From Chaetoceros tenuissimus (taxonomy: Eukaryota > Bacillariophyta > Thalassiosirophyceae > Chaetocerotales > Chaetocerotaceae): a DNA stretch of 64,000 nt. The DNA lies in assembly GCA_021927905.1 (NCBI GenBank), contig BLLK01000056.1, positions 62,001 to 126,000 of the forward strand, given 5' to 3'. Below the pieces are notes generated by a model. That model was not told the origin of the DNA. It saw only the letters and a list, made by a program, of their open reading frames with translations, and ran no database searches. The position numbers and the translations under genes were made by a program. This document shows, one piece after another, positions 51,636 through 61,464 of this stretch. The stretch's first letter is position 1. Every line of letters begins with the position of its first letter.

Positions 51636-52559
51636 TTATGGTGAAGTTATTGTATTTTTTGTCATCTTTTTCTTTTTCTTTGGAGAAGAAAAGGCATGTA
51701 TCTTCTTTGAGCTTGAGTTATGTCCAACAACTCCAGCGAAAGTTCGTAGACTTCCACCTTCTCTTTCATTTGTCATGTTTGACATTGCAATATTGATCGC
51801 TTCAGTGTGGAAATCGTCTAAGCTTCGTTTGAGTCTAGAAAAGAATAACTCATTGGAAGGAAAATGAACCTTGTCACATATATCATATAACATTGTCGTC
51901 AAGTCTTTTTTGCATTCTTCATGTTTCCTGACATTGACCGTTCCATTAGTTCCATTATTTTCAAGAGTCGAACCATTCGTGAAAGAGAAGTCGATACTTC
52001 TCTGTGTTGGGACTAGTCCAAACTCAGTTTGCTCCCCTTTTTTTGGAAGTTTCCATCCTAGAAGACGTTCAGCAGCTCCCATACTTGCAACTTTGATTGG
52101 ATCTAAAGTAGCCTCATCTCTCACTTCATTACCTCGACACAGATCTTTGTTCCACTGAACCTTCAAAATGTTATTATCAGTAATTCCATCACATAAATGT
52201 AACCTCACGCCCTTAACATCTTCGACTGCTAACTGCATCAACTTTTCAAGAAGATCTCTCTCAGTGTCTGTTAATGTCGAAGGTTTCTTATGTATCAAGT
52301 AATCAGTCACCTTCCACCATTGCACTTTGAAACAATGGTAGTCAAAATCCATAAAGATCGAATGAGGCTTAATGTGTTTGTCATAGACATGGTAACAGTG
52401 AGTGCACGGCATACCACAGCGCCTCCAAAGCATACATTCACACACTAAGTAATATTCACCATCGACAGTCCTTTGCAGAAAAACTTTCCAAGCATGACGG
52501 AATTTGGGATGCCTAGAAGGTACCTCGTATGTATACTGTGCATAGTCAGATTTCTTCCG
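51636..52559 (-). pseudogene. SWIM zinc-finger protein fragment (MULE-transposase-like)
   Basis: The open frame starts directly after a stop at 52560 and reads YAQYTYEVPSRHPKFRHAWKVFLQRTVDGEYYLVCECMLWRRCGMPCTH in successive pieces: CxCxLWxxxGxPCxH is the SWIM finger found near the C-terminus of Mutator-like (and FAR1-type) transposases. The catalytic DDE part that should lie upstream is missing and no start codon is near. About 270 residues follow the finger, ending in KKKKKMTKN. A 132-bp direct repeat overlaps its 5' end, so a rearrangement may have cut it. Overlap with the upstream gene's 3' end is nil (11-bp gap). Confidence 0.65.
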
Positions 52560-52674
52560 TTAGATATAAATTTAGGGCTCCTGTATCCATTCTCTTTAAA
52601 ACTTTAACTAGTATGGATTTGTATGAGTTCTTGTTTTATTCAATACAAAAACTAGTCGTTTTACTTGGACATAT
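52543..52674. repeat. 132-bp direct repeat, copy A
   Basis: Matches 53096-53227 with a single mismatch (ctagtc/gtagtc); offset 553 bp. Contains the 5' end of the SWIM frame. Confidence 0.93.
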
Positions 52675-53910
52675 GTAATTTTTACATGAAAAAATTGATG
52701 TGAATTTGAAAGTAATATAAAAATGTACCTACTCATTAAGCTGCTGCAAACCGCCTTTGGTGTATCAATGCAATAAAAAGTGTATATAAATAGAAATACA
52801 TACCATATGCATAAAAAATCAAAAACTTGGTTGTGTTTACATAAGAAACAGATATTATGAGACGAGAGGTGATGTAATGTACCTACTTATCAAGCCGCTG
52901 CAAACCGCCTTTGGTGTATCATTGCAAAAAATAGCGTATATGTAATAAAGAAAATTGAATTACTTATCCTTCTATTTGCACCAAAAAACAGAATTATGAG
53001 ACGAGAGGTGGTGATGTTGTGTTGAATGATGCATAAAACGACAATGGATTTAAACGATCCGTTGAAGGTTATGGCGAGAGTCAATACTCATATTTTAGTC
53101 AGATTTCTTCCGTTAGATATAAATTTAGGGCTCCTGTATCCATTCTCTTTAAAACTTTAACTAGTATGGATTTGTATGAGTTCTTGTTTTATTCAATACA
53201 AAAAGTAGTCGTTTTACTTGGACATATACTTACATGGTGCGCGAGAATATTGAGTCTTGACACGATTAAAAATTTTCATAAGCTATTTTAAGATCAAAAT
53301 TTGAATATATTCGTCTTTTCTGGGTTCGTGTCTACTTAAATAGATGATATATGTCTCAGTCGTGTGAAAGGTAATATTCATTCTTGTTTCAAGTGTTCGT
53401 CACACTGAACTGTCTACAATTTTCTTGTGGACGAATATCCATGAACATTATCCCCTCACTTCAGAGGGGACGAAAAACGGTAGCCGTTAACACAAAAATA
53501 TGACTGGAAATTGGTAAAAACAGTGTATTTGAAACATCTGACAATCAAAGTGCATGCACAATCTAAAAGATATACATCTTGAAAACTTGTGACAATGCTT
53601 GGGTTAGTAGCATAGCACTGATAAATTCAAGTTGCAAGCGGTTGAAAATGTGGGTCCCACCTTTTTTTGCTCCGTACAAGTTGCAGAATTGTCATGGCAC
53701 CCACCGGGATCCAACCGCTGTGGGACCCAATTTTTCACGGACTTCGAGTCTTGTGGTGCACCTTGAAGGTCTAAACAACTATGATAAAAAACAAATATGG
53801 TATAAACCAATACTTGGAAAGTACAACAATAGTGTAAATAAAGACGCTATAGTCTTGGAATTTAGCATATATTGGTGCTACAAAGATTTTTTTGTAATGG
53901 GGTAGGGGGG
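52675..53910. other. Repeat-rich non-coding stretch
   Basis: Contains a second, shorter repeat pair (aagc(t/c)gctgcaaaccgcctttggtgtatca at about 52738 and 52892) and the second copy of the 132-bp repeat. Near 53655-53740 are mirrored gtgggtccc/gtgggaccc words. No supportable gene. Confidence 0.6.
53096..53227. repeat. 132-bp direct repeat, copy B
   Basis: Partner of 52543-52674; together they bracket about 420 bp and could be the result of a tandem duplication. Confidence 0.93.
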
Positions 53911-53994
53911 GCTGAATGGTACCCATGGGTGCCTGGACGGTACCCATGGGTGCCTCAGGCACCCATGGGTACCGTCGGAACTAGGAGGCACTAG
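53911..53994 (-). repeat. Right inverted end with palindromic GGTACCCATGGGTGCC array
   Basis: Three alternating palindromic words (ggtacccatgggtgcc) followed by ccgtcggaactaggaggcac, the reverse complement of the block at 43731. Ends 65 bp upstream of the transporter start codon. Confidence 0.8.
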
Positions 53995-54059
53995 ATTTAA
54001 TGTGCACCTTATGTTCACATCAAGCAATACATACATTCATCTTCATTTTCAAGTCAATC

Positions 54060-55022
54060 ATGAAGAAAGACATCTCCTACTTGGCCTTCAATTTCGTATC
54101 AACGATCGCAGTAACGGTCATCAACAAGATATGTTTCTCCAAGATTGAATTCGGGTATCCTGCGGCTCTATGCAACATTCATTTCCTCATCACACTTCTA
54201 GGCGTTGAAATATTATATAGATCGAAATATTTCACAAGAGCCAATGTCAATTACAAAGATGTAAACTTTATAGCCATCTGTCTCGTAGTTGGCCTCGTCA
54301 CTCCTTTGAATAATACATCTTTGAAATTGAATTCCATTGGCTTTTATCAGATTTTTAAATTGTTGGTCACGCCCGTTGTAGTGTTGTTGGAATACTGTTT
54401 GGATGGTAAGACGTTATCATCTCAAAGAACGGTTGCATTGATTGCGGTGTGTATCATGGTCTTTGTATCTTCGAGAGGTGATTTATTATTCAACAAAACT
54501 GGAACACTCTGTGCAACGCTTTGGGTACCACTTGCAGCTATCTATAAAGTACAGTGGGGAAGAGTGAGAAATATATGTCAATGCTCGACGTTGGCATTAA
54601 TGAGAGCAGTACTTCCATTTGCGATCTGTGTTCAGGCGGCTATCAGTCCCATTGTCGATCCACCGGGTATTATGGACTTTGTATGGACGAAAGAAGCATT
54701 TTTATGGATTGGCCTGTCGGGTGTAGCTGCATTTATGGTGAATTTTAGTGGCTTCTTGGTCATGGGCAATATCAGTGCCTTGGCACATGTGCTGTTGGGT
54801 CAATTCAAAACTGCCATCATTATGGTACTCGCTACTGTTATATTTGGTAGTAGATATAGTGCTCTTCAATTGCTGGGTGCTGTTGGTGCAGTGATTGCAA
54901 TTGTAGTTTATAGTCATGTGACGATTGTGGAAAAGCAACAGCATCTGCAAACGAAAGATGACTCTTTCGACAAGCAACAGCAAAAAGACATGGCTTTGCC
55001 ACTTGTCAATCGGATGCGATAA
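54060..55022 (+). CDS. Nucleotide-sugar / triose-phosphate-type transporter (DMT superfamily)
   Basis: 320 residues from MKKDISYLAFNF; another in-frame ATG at 54000 sits right at the edge of a repeat and is less likely. About ten hydrophobic helices. The conserved TPT/NST segment NNTSLKLNSIGFYQIFKLLVTPVVVLLEY matches the plant-type UDP-sugar/GDP-sugar Golgi transporters (N-SL..NSVGFYQ..K). Later MVNFSGFLVMGNISALAHVLLGQFKTA is the usual helix 7-8 region. A C-terminal Lys/Gln-rich cytosolic tail follows. It would exchange a nucleotide sugar for a nucleotide monophosphate in Golgi; the specific sugar cannot be told. Confidence 0.85.
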   Translation: MKKDISYLAFNFVSTIAVTVINKICFSKIEFGYPAALCNIHFLITLLGVEILYRSKYFTRANVNYKDVNFIAICLVVGLVTPLNNTSLKLNSIGFYQIFKLLVTPVVVLLEYCLDGKTLSSQRTVALIAVCIMVFVSSRGDLLFNKTGTLCATLWVPLAAIYKVQWGRVRNICQCSTLALMRAVLPFAICVQAAISPIVDPPGIMDFVWTKEAFLWIGLSGVAAFMVNFSGFLVMGNISALAHVLLGQFKTAIIMVLATVIFGSRYSALQLLGAVGAVIAIVVYSHVTIVEKQQHLQTKDDSFDKQQQKDMALPLVNRMR

Positions 55023-55130
55023 GCAGAGACGTTCTCTTGTATCGTATTCTAATCATGTTCATAATTACTAGATAAAAAAGTTAAGTGTATAGTGGAAAAT
55101 AGCTACCTTATCTTTATTTATTTAGCAAAG

Positions 55131-56801
55131 TTACTCATCCTTCTTCTTCCCATCACCATCACTGATGCTACTCCTATCGTCTGCCAAGTCAGATTTCAGA
55201 GTACTATTCTTTTGTTTCGGTTGATACAAACTTCGCAAATACCTATTCAATGCTTCAATTTCTATCCTCTTCAAAGATGCTTCAAGACCATCATCAATAG
55301 CATATCGATCCGAATCTTTACTCATGGGTTCAAGCTCGATATACTGTGCACCAGGATATTCTTTGCGAATCTCTGCTTCAATGCTTCGTACTTCTCGTTC
55401 TACTGTTCTCATGACATCTTCTGCATACCAACTCAGTAAAACACGTAAATTTTGATCCAAGGAATCACTTGCTTCTGCAAATTCCTTCTGATATCTAGGA
55501 ATCAATTTTGCAGCCAAAAAGGTTCCATCAAAATCTACTTCTGCCTTGTATGAAAATGTCTCGGGACCAGTCCATTGACTCTGTACACTATGTACATTGT
55601 CAATCGACCGTCTATTCAATAAAATCCGTTCAATTCCCAATCGTGTTTCTTTATCAACAGCTTGACCTAGTAAAAATCGATGATTGACTCTCACAAGTAC
55701 AATTCCCATAGTAGCCAATAGTGACGAAATACCAACACCCGCCAATGCATCATAAAATGGCATATCAAATGCTTGTGTTGCAGCAATCCCTCCAATCGCC
55801 ATGACCACCCCTAAACAAGCCGCACCATCTTCCAACAAAATCGCAAGAGTGGCAGGATCCCTCAAGGTCCAAATATGCCTCCATATAGACTTGTCAGAAG
55901 GTTTATCCTTTTGAACTTCCATAAATGTTTTCGTCAAAACATATCCATCGACGACAAAGCTAAATCCCAATACACCCCATACATGCCAAGTCACTTCATG
56001 TAAATCACCTCCTTGAAGCAAAAGTGGCAGTGATTGTGTCATACTCACACCTGCACCCAAGAAAAAAGTTCCAAGAGCTGATACAAGTGCCCAGAAATAA
56101 ATCGATTTTCCATATCCATAGGGATGAGCACGATCTGCATCATTACCAGCATCACGTAATCCCACCAAAAGTAGAGATTGATTGCCACAATCCACTATAG
56201 AATGTATAAATTCGGATAACATGGCACTAGACCCTGAATGCAAATATGCAAGTAATTTACTAAAAGCAATTAGGACATTCCCACCCAATGCACGTCTCAC
56301 AGTGGATATTTGCGCTTCTAAATGTTTTTGATTTTGAATGTAATTATTCTGTTCGATGGATCTATATTGTTCATTCGGTGCTAATATAGAAGCATCCTTT
56401 TGTAACAAGTTGTTGATCCAATCTTCTGTATTTTCCTTGAATTGATCAGGTGTAGTGCTGTGTTCCTTTTCTTGTGGTTGGTCATCTTGTATCAAGTATT
56501 CTTTGAATGCTTTTTCAAGTTGTGGATTTGTTTCTTCCTCTTCTTCTTCTATTGGAGATGTCTTTTCTTTAGATGTGTCGTTACTTTGTGATAAATATCG
56601 AAATTGTAGAAAGGAATATTTGATTGGTAGATTAGAATCTCGATAATGATATTGATGATGAGAAGATACTATTCGTTGATTCAACACATGATGTGTCAAG
56701 CAAGAAGAAGAAGCGGTTGTGAAATGATACACAGGTCGACACCTTTTGAAATTAGATTTTGAAATGACTTTATGAATGACTCGTTTATTGAATGTATTCA
56801 T
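55131..56801 (-). CDS. SLC30A9: ZnT9-like cation diffusion facilitator, mitochondrial
   Basis: 556 residues, intronless. The N-terminus is Arg/Lys/Ser-rich without acids (MNTFNKRVIHKVISKSNFKRCRPV), a mitochondrial presequence. The CDF core begins near 170: SAMLSEFIHSIVDCGNQSLLLVG (helix 2, H-x-x-x-D metal site), HPYGYGKSIYFWALVSALGTFFLGAG (SLC30A9 signature), and TLAILLEDGAACLGVVMAI (helix 5, Glu-Asp site). C-terminal cytosolic domain YKAEVDFDG...IRKEYPGAQYIELEP. ZnT9 exports zinc from mitochondria in animals; conservation of the signature suggests the same role. A coiled acidic linker (EEEEEETNP) lies near residue 85. Confidence 0.85.
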   Translation of the reverse strand: MNTFNKRVIHKVISKSNFKRCRPVYHFTTASSSCLTHHVLNQRIVSSHHQYHYRDSNLPIKYSFLQFRYLSQSNDTSKEKTSPIEEEEEETNPQLEKAFKEYLIQDDQPQEKEHSTTPDQFKENTEDWINNLLQKDASILAPNEQYRSIEQNNYIQNQKHLEAQISTVRRALGGNVLIAFSKLLAYLHSGSSAMLSEFIHSIVDCGNQSLLLVGLRDAGNDADRAHPYGYGKSIYFWALVSALGTFFLGAGVSMTQSLPLLLQGGDLHEVTWHVWGVLGFSFVVDGYVLTKTFMEVQKDKPSDKSIWRHIWTLRDPATLAILLEDGAACLGVVMAIGGIAATQAFDMPFYDALAGVGISSLLATMGIVLVRVNHRFLLGQAVDKETRLGIERILLNRRSIDNVHSVQSQWTGPETFSYKAEVDFDGTFLAAKLIPRYQKEFAEASDSLDQNLRVLLSWYAEDVMRTVEREVRSIEAEIRKEYPGAQYIELEPMSKDSDRYAIDDGLEASLKRIEIEALNRYLRSLYQPKQKNSTLKSDLADDRSSISDGDGKKKDE

Positions 56802-57607
56802 GATTGAGCTTTTGCTTGATGTTTAGACAGTCAGCAGTTGTTGAGAGAAACTTTCTTCCTTCTTCTTTCTCTCTAGAGTAGTAGCAGTAGCTAGATGATG
56901 GCTGACGAAGACTGACTTCTTTCTTTTCTCGATTCCAAGCTAAGAATCAGATATTCTCTACTGCTGCTGAAATGAAATGTGAAGCGACTCTAGAAACACA
57001 GTTGAGATCAGTTTGATGGCATCTATCAAATAGATCGTTGGAAAGAATCTTGATGCTGTGTGGTTGTGGTCAACGCTCAGATCTGCATTCTATTAGACGT
57101 ACGTAAGTCGATATATCTGTCAATGACGTAAATGATAGGAGTCGACATTGGAAAAAAGAATTTGTAATAAAAAAAGCAGCAAGACAGCGAGAACGATCGG
57201 TAGCTTCAAAAGAGAGATTAAGGAGCCAATATCAAAAACATATTTTATTTTTATAATGTATCACATGAAACTAGATTTTTCTGAAGTTTTTTTTGTAATT
57301 TCATCGTGAGAAAAGTCAAAAGTACTTACTTTTCAAACAATGATATTCTTTGCTTGGAACTAGTCTATTGATGATTTTCAGATGGTGCTCAAGCGTTTGT
57401 TGATTGTGCACATATTACATATACTTCATTTATTATATTTACCCCTTTTGTGCAAAATTTTGTTACCCAATGCGTTTGTCCCCTACGTACTGTATAATGA
57501 AAGATCCATGATGCTTGTTGCAAACTTATTTTTCATATTGAAATATTTCAATGATGAAGAATGTTTTTATACGTTCTGTATCCCCAAATATTCTACAGTA
57601 AACATTC
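56802..57607. other. Intergenic, no gene seen
   Basis: Holds the zinc-transporter upstream region and the 3' flank of the small secreted gene. A plus-strand frame at 57382-57627 is antisense to that gene and hydrophobic by composition only. Confidence 0.55.
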
Positions 57608-58124
57608 CTACAAAGAAGAACTCTTGAGTATTATTTCCTCTCCTATTCGTTTGGCTTTGGAACTTGTACTTTCAAAAATCCATACTTTTTCAAGCTTTTC
57701 CCAATCTAAAATATAATATTGCAAGTCATCAGAATACCAATAAGAATCTATATACAATTTGAATTTGAAACGTACCTCCATTCGTACAATATCTTGTAAT
57801 GCCGCGATTTAGAACTACACAAACGCCATCGCCATTCAATTTAGGTGGGCAATTATCATTCTTTTTTCTATTTTCATCCTTGCCTGTATTGTTAACGAAA
57901 AGAATAAGAAACTTGCGTTGGGAATACAAGATCAAAGTTCATAGCATCTACGTACCCCAATAGCATTGCCCATAGATTATGGATGCATCGTCATATGTTG
58001 CACAAGAATAGTCAAGATAGCATGAATTGATTTGAGACTTTTGGGTTTCTTCCATCATGTAGCCTAGTACTGTTTGTAGGAACAGTAGAGAAGCTAATAG
58101 GATGAAGACTGATGAATGAAGCAT
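57608..58124 (-). CDS. Small secreted three-exon protein, unknown
   Basis: 124 residues as complement(join(57608..57705,57776..57883,57956..58124)). Introns of 70 and 72 nt are GTACGT..AG, both phase 1; the frame closes with TAG. Signal peptide MLHSSVFILLASLLFLQTVLG, then a mature chain with six Cys (NSCYLDYSC, YGQCYWG, DNCPPK, GVCVVL, RYCTNG) and a Lys/Glu-rich C-terminus. Six Cys in about 60 residues suggests three disulfides. No family recognised. It was assembled from splice signals rather than from one long frame, so exon choice rests on matching phases. Confidence 0.65.
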
Positions 58125-59197
58125 GAGTTTGGCTTTTATTTTTTTTTCTTGAAGCTTGATAGAGAGAGGTATGTTTCATTGCTCTCATGTTCATGTTTTT
58201 GTTGCAACGTTCGGTTGTTCTTGTGGAAGATGTGATGTGAGTACAGCAGTTCTTTCGTGTGGGGATTGACAACTGTCAATACACATATTTAAAAATTGAC
58301 GACTTTGTCTTTTAGGTATTCAACTACTGGCATTATCTGGTCGATTCTGATAGACTGTATTGGTTTGGCGCCAATGTGGTGTTTCCAGAGATCCAGTCAA
58401 AAGGTTGCCCCTACTAGTTACAACATTCCCTACAAGAACAAATCCAGCACATCTGCCCCATTTGGATGACATCTCCTTTAGACTGTCGGGCCAGGCAGAC
58501 TTCACAAACTCAGTTTTATAGAAAAAAACAGGAGGAGGTCATAAATTGATAGAGCGAATACGATTTATGAGAAGTAAGCTTACAATCAGAGCGAGTAACT
58601 CTTTACAGAGGATAGCGTAAGCAATGTAAGATAAATCAGTAGCAACTACAATTCGTTTTGTAATCATATGTAAGATAAATAAACAAAGCAAATTTCGAAA
58701 TATTTCTTTTTATGATCTGCTCTTAGCATTGCCTTTTCCCCACCAAGAAACATTGCTTTACATATAGTAGATCTTGAAGTATGGTCGTCTTCATGAGAAT
58801 CATGAGAAGCTGTAAAGGTTATCAGCTGACGTCTCTCTTACGATTGTTGATCAACATTCTCAGAATCATTGTTCCAAACTAGACATTGATAGATCACCAT
58901 TGTCCAACAGCAATATCCTCGATATCCTCAACAATGCCGATGAGCAACGCTTCAACTGCTCCATCGGGATGAAATGTGAAGGAACTCAGAAGTGAAATAA
59001 TTGACAAATGAGGCCACTTACAATGAAGCAGACTTACAAATTTGAGAGTAGTCTCTTCCAAGCAAGAACGCGAGCAATCATTCAAATAAATACAAGCAGT
59101 AGCAAAATCTCGTATGTGACTTGTTCTATATGTTATTTAAGACAATAAAACAAACGAAACAACTTTCGAAATTGTGCACTTTCTCTTTTTGAGAATA
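58125..59197. other. Intergenic, no supportable gene
   Basis: Minus-strand frames of about 60 codons at 58320-58505 (KSAWPDSLKEMSSKWGRCAG...) and 58894-59085 could be stray exons, but I find no consistent splice partners. Runs such as caaacgaaa...tttcgaaa near 58680 and 59150 are similar and suggest a decayed local duplication of the 3' flank of the next gene. Confidence 0.45.
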
Positions 59198-60927
59198 TTA
59201 CTTTCTTTTTGCTCTTTGAATTGCCTTTTTCCTACTCTTTGAAGACTGTTTAGGTTTGGGAACAGATGATGTGCCAAAGATATCAGCTTCACGGAGATCT
59301 TTATCGTTCGCAATTTGATTGCGTATTCTGATGTTTGCACATATATCAGATATTTGTTGCTCCATATCTTCCAATAATTGAGAACCTACTTCCTTTTCTT
59401 TTTGAAAGTCTTCTCGGAGTTTATCTAATACCTGCTTGGATAATGCTTGTTCCTTCAATAAGGCATTGGCTTTGGTCCGATGTTCCGCTTCCTCTTTCTG
59501 TGCTTCTACATATTTTCGACTCATTTCATCTACATTCGCTCTCAACTCTTCTATTGTCTTTTCGAGAGACTCGATCTCTTTCATATCCTCTTCAGAAATC
59601 TGCCCTACGTTGACAGACTGTGAAGCTAGATCAGCTTGTAAATGAGATATTTCTCCTTCGTAATGAAGAGCCTGATCTTCCAAAGCACTCTGTAAAAGAG
59701 CTTCATACTGTTCACCAATCATAACAGTCTTTTTCGGAGGAACACCAACCATTTCTAAAACATCTTCATCACATATCGCTGCTCCATGATATGCTGCTCG
59801 ATTCACTGCTCCTAATATTTGTTGCATAAATGGACAACTTAATAGATCATCTCTTTGTATAAAGGATGAAGTTTCATAGTCCCATATTCTCTGCGTTGCC
59901 AATTCAAGTGAAAATGGATGGCGTATTTCTAGATAATGCTTCTCAGCATGCCCACATGAATATCTTCCACAGCCGACTAGTCCACAAGTAAGACACATCC
60001 AAAGCGTTTCCATCATTCCACACATGTAACATTGAAGCTTCTTTTCCAATGTGGTTTCATACTCTTTATTCCTGTCTCTAGAAACACCTCTTTTGATAAA
60101 CGGCTGTGCTCCTGAGAGTTCCAAACGTTTTTGTAACAATTGACATGCTTTGCAAGAATTCAATATCCATGGCTCTAGATATGGCATATTGCGGCAACAT
60201 GTATCTGATGGTTCATGTGCACACATATCGTCAGAATGTACATTTGGCAACCCTAGAAATTCAGGTCGAATTCTATATCGACATACAGGACATGTAGGTA
60301 TTTGAATGGTAGTTGAAGAAGATGCGATGGATCCATTTACGACATGTAAATCTGTCAAAGGTAGTATTTGAATCACACAAGATGGTGCAGAAGCCATTGC
60401 ATCTCCATGAATACATTTGATGAAAGATGCTATAGTTTCTTCTGTACATTCTTGTTCGTCAATGGCTAATTTTAGAACCAACATATCTACCGGGGCATGA
60501 AGTCAGTCTCTGAATTAACTAGACGCTTCAGTAAGACCACATCTGTCCAATTTACTTGTAAAAATGAGGAATGAATCTTTGATGATAGTATTTCATTCAT
60601 ATATTCAGTCAATGCCTGGACATCTCTGTGTTGTTCGAGTAAGTCTTCAATTTCTTCAACAATTTCAATTGGCAAAGGGATGCCCAGAAGAGACGCATGA
60701 TCATTATGATCTTGTTCAGATTTCTGTTCTGAATCTCTTTTTAAATTGAAGCCGTGGGCGTAAATGATGCGAGACTCGAATAGTCCATGTTGTTGATTGA
60801 AAAAAGATATCTTTTCTTCCCCGATTCTTCCTTTCTGTTCTTCATCACTGCTGCTTCCTATATGTGTGTTATCATCTCTGTTTGTTGGAGTTGACAGCTC
60901 CACTTCGAGACTATACCTGTGATCCAT
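59198..60927 (-). CDS. BRAP: BRAP-like ubiquitin-ligase relative (UBP zinc finger), frame break
   Basis: Two abutting frames: 60927-60487 (MDHRYSLEVELS...SETDFMPR, stop) and 60484-59198, joined by one missing base at a CCCC run near 60495. With five C the text reads DFMPPVDMLVLKLAIDEQ, matching the BRAP2 N-terminal domain. Next, TCPVCRYRI is the last Cys pair of the RING; the preceding RING half (Cys pairs and His) is absent. The UBP-type finger is intact: LQCYMCGMMETLWMCLTCGLVGCGRYSCGHAEKHYLE...HPFSLELATQRIWDYE. A long coiled coil (about 400-520) and a basic end (SRKKAIQRAKRK) follow. Animal BRAP is a Ras-regulated E3 ligase. It is one gene with a sequencing error or a real frameshift. Confidence 0.8.
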
Positions 60928-61140
60928 AGTAAACACAAATAAAAATTATGACTAACGTTCTTGTTTGATAAAGTTGGTTATATTATGTTATGATGTCTGT
61001 TGCTGGTTCACGGTTCCTATGCCCTTCATCGTCTGTCTATGTCCCAAAAAGAAAGAAAATAAATAGCTATGTCATAGCCATGAAACAAGTTCAATATGTC
61101 ACGAAAGGTGTTCTCTCCCTGCCAGCAGCTGTTGGCCTCA

Positions 61141-61310
61141 GCTGTTCTTGTCAGGGTGTCAGGGTCTGCATTCCGCCGACAAAAGTCGAACTTTGAGAAG
61201 ACGAAGAAGAAGCGAACAACGAAGATAATTGAGTGCTGTTCTTGTCAGGGTCTGCATTCCGCCGACAAAAGTCGACCTTTGAGAAGACGAAGAAGAAGCG
61301 ACCCAAAAAG
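61141..61310. repeat. ~94-bp tandem duplication upstream of the HSF gene
   Basis: Copies at 61141 and 61235 share gctgttcttgtcaggg, ttccgccgacaaaagtcga and tttgagaagacgaagaagaagcga; the first copy has an 8-bp internal duplication (tcagggtg). Lies 155-325 bp upstream of the HSF start. Confidence 0.9.
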
Positions 61311-61464
61311 TGATATTTTTTGCCTTCCTTCTCAAGTTCTCCAAACTTCGCTCAGAAATATCTAATGCTTCCCAAAATATCAAAATCCGTTCTCTTCATA
61401 ATTCAATTTTCCGGAGAAATAAAACACTTTTCACAGAAGAAACAGCTTTGAATCCTCATATAAC

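Noticed and set aside
53579-53962. Open frames on both strands of 108 and 63 codons
   Set aside because: They run through GTACCCATGGGTGCC palindromes and mirrored gtgggtccc words; likely repeat-derived.
58320-58505. 61-codon minus-strand frame as a terminal exon
   Set aside because: No convincing acceptor or upstream exon; left unannotated.
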